From contig JAIWOG010000032.1 in NCBI GenBank assembly GCA_020217035.1, positions 1-10,000 of the forward strand: a DNA stretch of 10,000 nucleotides, in the 5' to 3' direction. The notes beneath the pieces were generated by a model. The model saw only the letters and a list, made by a program, of their open reading frames with translations, searched no databases and had not been told where the DNA came from. Below are positions 6,328 through 10,000 of this stretch, piece after piece. Each line of letters starts with the position of its first letter. Within the stretch, counting starts at the first letter, position 1. The DNA is from Magnetospirillum sp. Its GTDB lineage: Bacteria; Pseudomonadota; Alphaproteobacteria; Rhodospirillales; Magnetospirillaceae. A program made the translations under genes and the position numbers.

Positions 6328-9090
6328 CTATTGCGCCGCCTTGGTTTCGACTTCCGCCGGGTCCTGCAGCGCCTTCAACAGGCCGTCGCGGATCTGTTCC
6401 AGCTTGCGTTCGTGCTGGATCTTCAAGCCGAAGATGTCCTTCACGTAGAAGACGTCGACCACCCGCTCGCCATAGGTCGAGATGTGGGCCGAGGCGATCT
6501 GCAACCCGGCCTGGGTCATGGCCGAGGTCAGCGAGTACAGCAGACCCGGGCGGTCGCGGCCATTGACCTCGATGACGGTATGCGACGACGACGCCTTGTT
6601 GTCCAAGATGACGCGCGGCGGCACCTTGAAGACATGGGCGCGGGCCGGCAGCTTGCTTTTGCGCGCCGCCAGTTCCTTGTCCAGCCGCATGCGTCCCGAC
6701 AGCACCTGCTCGATCACGGTGGACAGCTTGGCCAGCTTGGACGGCGTGTCGAAGGCGGCGCCGTCGCTTTCCTGGATCCAGAAGCTGTCCAGCGCCATGC
6801 CGTTGGCCAAGGTGACGATCTTGGCATCGACGATGTTGGCGCCCGACACCGCCATGGCGCCGGCGATTTGCGAGAACAGGCCGGGATGGTCGCTGGTGTA
6901 GACGTTGATTTCTGTCACGGAACGAAAAGTGTCGACACGGGATTCGACGCTCAAAGGGGCGTTGCGGCTTTCGGCGTCGCGCACCAGGCGGGCATGGCGG
7001 ACATGGGTGGCGGTGTCGAAGCTGGTCCAATAGGTGGGATAGCCCCGCGCCAGATGGGTGTCGATGTCGCAGTCCGGCCAACCATTGGCCAGCAATTCCT
7101 GGCGCAGCGCGGCTTGGGCCGCCTTGACCCGATGGTCGCGGGCGGCGGCCATGCCGCCCAGCATCAGTTCTTCCGAACGCTGGTAAAGCTCGCGCAGAAG
7201 GCCGCCCTTCCAGCCGTTCCACACATTGGGACCGACGGCGCGGATGTCGGCCACCGTCAGAACCAGCAACAGGCGCAGGCGTTCCGGGCTTTGGATGCGC
7301 GAGACGAAGTCGGTGATGGTCTGCGGGTCGTCGATGTCGCGCTTGAAGGCGACGCGGCTCATGGTCAGGTGTTCGCGTACCAGCCAGGCCACGGTTTCGG
7401 TTTCTTCCTCGGTCAGGCCGAAGCGCGGTCCCAGCTTCAGCGCCACTTCGGCGCCCAGCACCGAATGGTCGCCGCCCCTGCCCTTGGCGATGTCGTGCAG
7501 CAGCACCGCCAGGTACAACGCCTTCCGGGACGACACCTTGTGGATGATCTGGGTGGACAGCGGCGCTTCCTCGACCAGGTCGCCTTGCTCGATGGCGTGC
7601 AGGATGCCGATGGCCTGGATGGTGTGTTCGTCCACCGTGTAGACGTGGTACATGTCGTATTGCATCTGCGCCACGACACGTCCGAAATCAGGGATGAAAC
7701 GGCCCAGCACCCCGGCCTCGTTCATGTGTCGAAGCGCCACTTCCGGGTTCTTGCGGCTGGTCAGGATGTCCATGAACAAGGCGTTGGCGGCCGGGTCCTG
7801 GCGCAGGCCGGCCACATGTTTCAGGTTGCGGTGAATCTGGTCCAACGCCTTGGGGTGGATGTCGATGCCGTGTTCCAGGGACACCTGGAACAGCCGGATC
7901 ATCGCCACCGGATCCTTGGCGAATTGGTCGTCGGCGGCGACATTCAGCCGGTCGCCGTCGACCATGAAGCCGGCGACGTTCGATCGTTTCAGGAACAACA
8001 GCTTGCTGAGGCGCATGCGCGGCTTGCGCTTTTGCTGTTCCTCGGCCAAGGCGCAGAACAGGCGGGTCAAGTCGCCCACATCCTTGGCCACCAGGAAGAA
8101 ATGCTTCATGAAGCGCTCCACGCCCCTGGTGCCGGCATGGTCGGTATAGTTCATGCGCCGGGCGATTTCCGGCTGCACGTCGAAGGTCAGGCGGTCCTCG
8201 GCCCGTTCGGTGACGTAATGCAGGTGGCAGCGCACGGTCCACAGGAACGCCTGGGCCTTCAAGAAGCGCTTGCGGGCATCCTTGGACAAAACGCCGGCGT
8301 CCACCAATTCGTCGACGGTTTCGACCCGGTACAGATAGCGGGCCAGCCAGAACAGGGTGTGCAGGTCGCGCAGGCCCCCCTTGCCCTCCTTGACGTTGGG
8401 TTCCAGCACATAGCGGGTGTCTCCCATGTTGGCATGGCGGGAATCCCGTTCGGACAGCTTGGCCTCGACGAATTCCTCGGCGGTGCCGGCGATCACTTCG
8501 TTTGCGTAACGATTTTTCAGGTCGAAATAGAGCGGCTGGTCACCCCACAGCCAGCGCATTTCCAACAGCGCGGTGCGGATGGTCAGGTCGGATTTGGCCA
8601 TGCGCACGCATTCATCGGCCGACCGGGTGCTTTGGCCCACCTTCAAGCCCATGTCCCACAGCATGTACAGCACGTATTCGACGATCTGTTCGTGCCACGG
8701 CGTGCGCTTGTAAGGGGTCAGGAACAGCAGGTCGATGTCCGATTGCGGACTGAGTTCGCCACGGCCATAGCCGCCGACGGCGACCAGGCTCATGGCTTCG
8801 CCGCTGGTGCGGATGTTCTGGGGGAATTCGTGGGTGGCGGCGAAATCGTGGACGACGCGGACCAGTTGGTCGATCAGGAAACAGTTCTCGCGCACCGTCT
8901 GGGTGCCGTCGCCATGTTGGTCGAAACGCTTGCGCACTTCGGCCCGGCCCTGGTTCAACGCGTCCTTGAACACCCCCAGGATGGCGCCGCGGCGCTTGAT
9001 CTTGGGCAGGTCGGATCCCGCCAATTCGTCCAGCCGCGCCATGATGGTACGGCGGTCGAAGATTTCGCGTTGGCGGACGATCTTGGTCAT
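6328..9090 (-). CDS. glnD: bifunctional [protein-PII] uridylyltransferase / uridylyl-removing enzyme
   Basis: A 920-residue protein, the usual GlnD size. It senses glutamine and adds or removes UMP on PII proteins, controlling glutamine synthetase and, in diazotrophs, nitrogen fixation. Domains in order: nucleotidyltransferase with GGYGRGELSPQSDIDLL (106-122, metal-binding D118 and D120); the GlnD-typical EGKGGLRD (235-242); an HD hydrolase domain with DEHT (487-490) and LLHDIAKGRGGDH (530-542, H532-D533); then two ACT domains at about 726-800 (SDHPGLFSQIAGAM at 733-746) and 837-910 (GRDRPGLLYSLTSAM at 844-858), which bind glutamine. All signature residues are intact. The start at 9090 keeps the IFDRRT-type N terminus I recall from related species; the in-frame ATG at residue 17 is the alternative. 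It heads the leftward block and lies 4 nt before murJ. Confidence 0.97.
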   Translation of the reverse strand: MTKIVRQREIFDRRTIMARLDELAGSDLPKIKRRGAILGVFKDALNQGRAEVRKRFDQHGDGTQTVRENCFLIDQLVRVVHDFAATHEFPQNIRTSGEAMSLVAVGGYGRGELSPQSDIDLLFLTPYKRTPWHEQIVEYVLYMLWDMGLKVGQSTRSADECVRMAKSDLTIRTALLEMRWLWGDQPLYFDLKNRYANEVIAGTAEEFVEAKLSERDSRHANMGDTRYVLEPNVKEGKGGLRDLHTLFWLARYLYRVETVDELVDAGVLSKDARKRFLKAQAFLWTVRCHLHYVTERAEDRLTFDVQPEIARRMNYTDHAGTRGVERFMKHFFLVAKDVGDLTRLFCALAEEQQKRKPRMRLSKLLFLKRSNVAGFMVDGDRLNVAADDQFAKDPVAMIRLFQVSLEHGIDIHPKALDQIHRNLKHVAGLRQDPAANALFMDILTSRKNPEVALRHMNEAGVLGRFIPDFGRVVAQMQYDMYHVYTVDEHTIQAIGILHAIEQGDLVEEAPLSTQIIHKVSSRKALYLAVLLHDIAKGRGGDHSVLGAEVALKLGPRFGLTEEETETVAWLVREHLTMSRVAFKRDIDDPQTITDFVSRIQSPERLRLLLVLTVADIRAVGPNVWNGWKGGLLRELYQRSEELMLGGMAAARDHRVKAAQAALRQELLANGWPDCDIDTHLARGYPTYWTSFDTATHVRHARLVRDAESRNAPLSVESRVDTFRSVTEINVYTSDHPGLFSQIAGAMAVSGANIVDAKIVTLANGMALDSFWIQESDGAAFDTPSKLAKLSTVIEQVLSGRMRLDKELAARKSKLPARAHVFKVPPRVILDNKASSSHTVIEVNGRDRPGLLYSLTSAMTQAGLQIASAHISTYGERVVDVFYVKDIFGLKIQHERKLEQIRDGLLKALQDPAEVETKAAQ

Positions 9091-9124
9091 TCTGGCTTAC
9101 CGGTTCTGCCGTGGCGGAAAGCGG

Positions 9125-9153
9125 AGTATAGGCGCGGAAAACCGGGGCAAGCC
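9125..9153 (-). promoter_or_regulatory. putative promoter of the glnD-murJ-trpS block
   Basis: Reading leftward, TATACT (9130-9125) is a strong -10 match. At the standard 17 bp distance the -35 would be GGCTTG (9153-9148), a poor match; the overlapping TTGCCC (9150-9145) is a better hexamer but only 14 bp away. A start near 9118 would give a leader of about 28 nt before glnD. It lies in the divergent region shared with the rightward gene. Confidence 0.4.
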
Positions 9154-9191
9154 AGCCGTTTGTGCAATGCCCAAAGGACAGGCAAAGCTGC

Positions 9192-9220
9192 TTGCGGGCT
9201 AGGCGCTTCCCTGCTAGACC
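9192..9220 (+). promoter_or_regulatory. putative extended -10 promoter of the glycosyltransferase-like gene
   Basis: TTGCGG (9192-9197), a 17 bp spacer, then TAGACC (9215-9220) preceded by TGC as in an extended -10. Transcription would begin near 9227, a leader of about 27 nt containing the AGGAG ribosome-binding site at 9241-9245. Confidence 0.4.
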
Positions 9221-9253
9221 GCATCTCGGTCCCCCGTCCTAGGAGTCGTCGAG

Positions 9254-10000
9254 ATGCCGCGCGATCTGGTTCTTGCCACCGCCATGGGATACGGCCCCGC
9301 CTCGGTGCGCCGCTTCGTCGAAAGCCTGCGCCGCCATTATGACGGCGAAATCGGGTTTCTGGTCACCAGCCGGGGCCCCAACGCCCAGGCGTTGTTGGAT
9401 TATCTGGCGCAATGGCGGGTTACCCCCCATTTCTTCGACACCGCGCTGTGGATGATCACCGACGTGCAGGTCGGCCGCTATGTGCGCTATTACGAGATCC
9501 TGCGCGGGGCGTCCCAACCCTATGACCGGGTGCTGTTCAGCGACGTGTCGGACGTCGTGTTCCAGGCCCATCCCTTCGACGGTGCTCCGGCCGGGGATCT
9601 GCTGGCCTTCCTGGAACATCCCCGCCAGACCATCGGTGCCTGCCAAACCAACACCTTGTGGATCACCGACATCTTCGGCGCCGACATGGCCCGCCAATTG
9701 GCGCCGTTCACCGTGTCGTGCTCGGGCACCACCATCGGCAGCCATCGGGCCATGTGCGCTTATGTGGAAAAATTGCTGAGCCACGCCAAGCCGCCCCTGA
9801 TGATGAAATTGCAGGGCAAACGCGGTCATGACCAGGGAATCCACAACATGCTGCTGCACACCGGGGCCTTGCCCGGGGTGATTCAGGTGGAAAACGGCAC
9901 CCATGTGTTCACCTTGGGCCGGGTGCCCGATGGGGAGGTGGTGCTGACCGCGGATGCGATTTTGACCGTCGACGGACGCAAGCCGGCCATCGTGCACCAG
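9254..10000 (+). CDS. glycosyltransferase-like protein of unknown specificity (partial, runs off right edge)
   Basis: An open frame of 249 codons without a stop, continuing past the window. The ATG at 9254 has AGGAG 8 nt upstream. Visible motifs: VLATAMGY (6-13) on the first strand; DRVLFSDVSDVVFQAHPF (91-108), a DxxD-type acidic site after a hydrophobic strand as in GT-A-like nucleotide-sugar transferases; SCSGTTIGS (155-163); and KRGHDQGIHNMLL (189-201), a His-Asp pair where such enzymes often bind metal or acceptor. The last residues, PAIVHQ (244-249), resemble the closing motif of such domains, so little may be missing. No signal peptide or membrane helix is seen, so it is probably cytoplasmic. 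Transfer of a sugar onto a surface glycan is inference. It is divergent from glnD and may begin a separate polysaccharide locus. Confidence 0.65.
   Translation, partial: MPRDLVLATAMGYGPASVRRFVESLRRHYDGEIGFLVTSRGPNAQALLDYLAQWRVTPHFFDTALWMITDVQVGRYVRYYEILRGASQPYDRVLFSDVSDVVFQAHPFDGAPAGDLLAFLEHPRQTIGACQTNTLWITDIFGADMARQLAPFTVSCSGTTIGSHRAMCAYVEKLLSHAKPPLMMKLQGKRGHDQGIHNMLLHTGALPGVIQVENGTHVFTLGRVPDGEVVLTADAILTVDGRKPAIVHQ

Noticed and set aside
6235..9342. A 1035-codon open frame on the + strand, opposite glnD.
   Set aside because: It lies entirely antisense to intact glnD and the start of murJ. Its His/Gln/Gly/Asp-rich composition is the usual shadow of GC-rich codon use, and it contains no recognisable domain.
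9239..9997. A 252-codon - strand open frame opposite the glycosyltransferase-like gene.
   Set aside because: The + strand frame has AGGAG at good spacing and coherent motifs, while the - strand frame looks like a shadow.

Overview
The window looks like chromosomal DNA from a GC-rich alphaproteobacterium. The best guess is a Magnetospirillum-like member of the Rhodospirillales. This rests on protein character, the glnD-murJ-trpS order and a TIGR02186-type alphaproteobacterial membrane protein; no database search was possible. Almost everything is ordinary, intact, densely packed chromosomal coding sequence. I see no mobile element, CRISPR array, tRNA or rRNA.

Layout: a long leftward block runs from 9090 down to 503. 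First comes glnD (PII uridylyltransferase, nitrogen sensing), 4 nt before murJ (lipid II flippase). After 62 nt comes trpS (tryptophanyl-tRNA synthetase), whose stop codon overlaps the start of a DUF2333 inner-membrane protein gene. A 108 bp gap holding a perfect 9+9 bp inverted repeat then separates a second leftward unit: a TauE/SafE-type (TSUP) anion exporter, a TIGR02186-type signal-peptide/anchored membrane protein (TGATG overlap), and a UspA-family universal stress protein (16 nt gap).

Both window ends carry incomplete, probably surface-polysaccharide genes. The left end (284 to 1, leftward) is the N-terminal third or so of a SIS-domain sugar-phosphate isomerase related to GmhA. The right end (9254 to 10000, rightward) is most of a glycosyltransferase-like protein of no named function, divergent from glnD across a 163 bp promoter region.

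Working together: the glnD-murJ-trpS group combines nitrogen signalling, wall synthesis and translation, and its adjacency is a known alphaproteobacterial arrangement rather than a pathway. The TSUP/TIGR02186/Usp unit is plausibly an anion (sulfite or other sulfur compound) export module with an envelope accessory protein. No convincing new system is present. The least explained items are the inverted repeat before the exporter operon, the TSUP/TIGR02186 pairing, and the unnamed glycosyltransferase-like protein.
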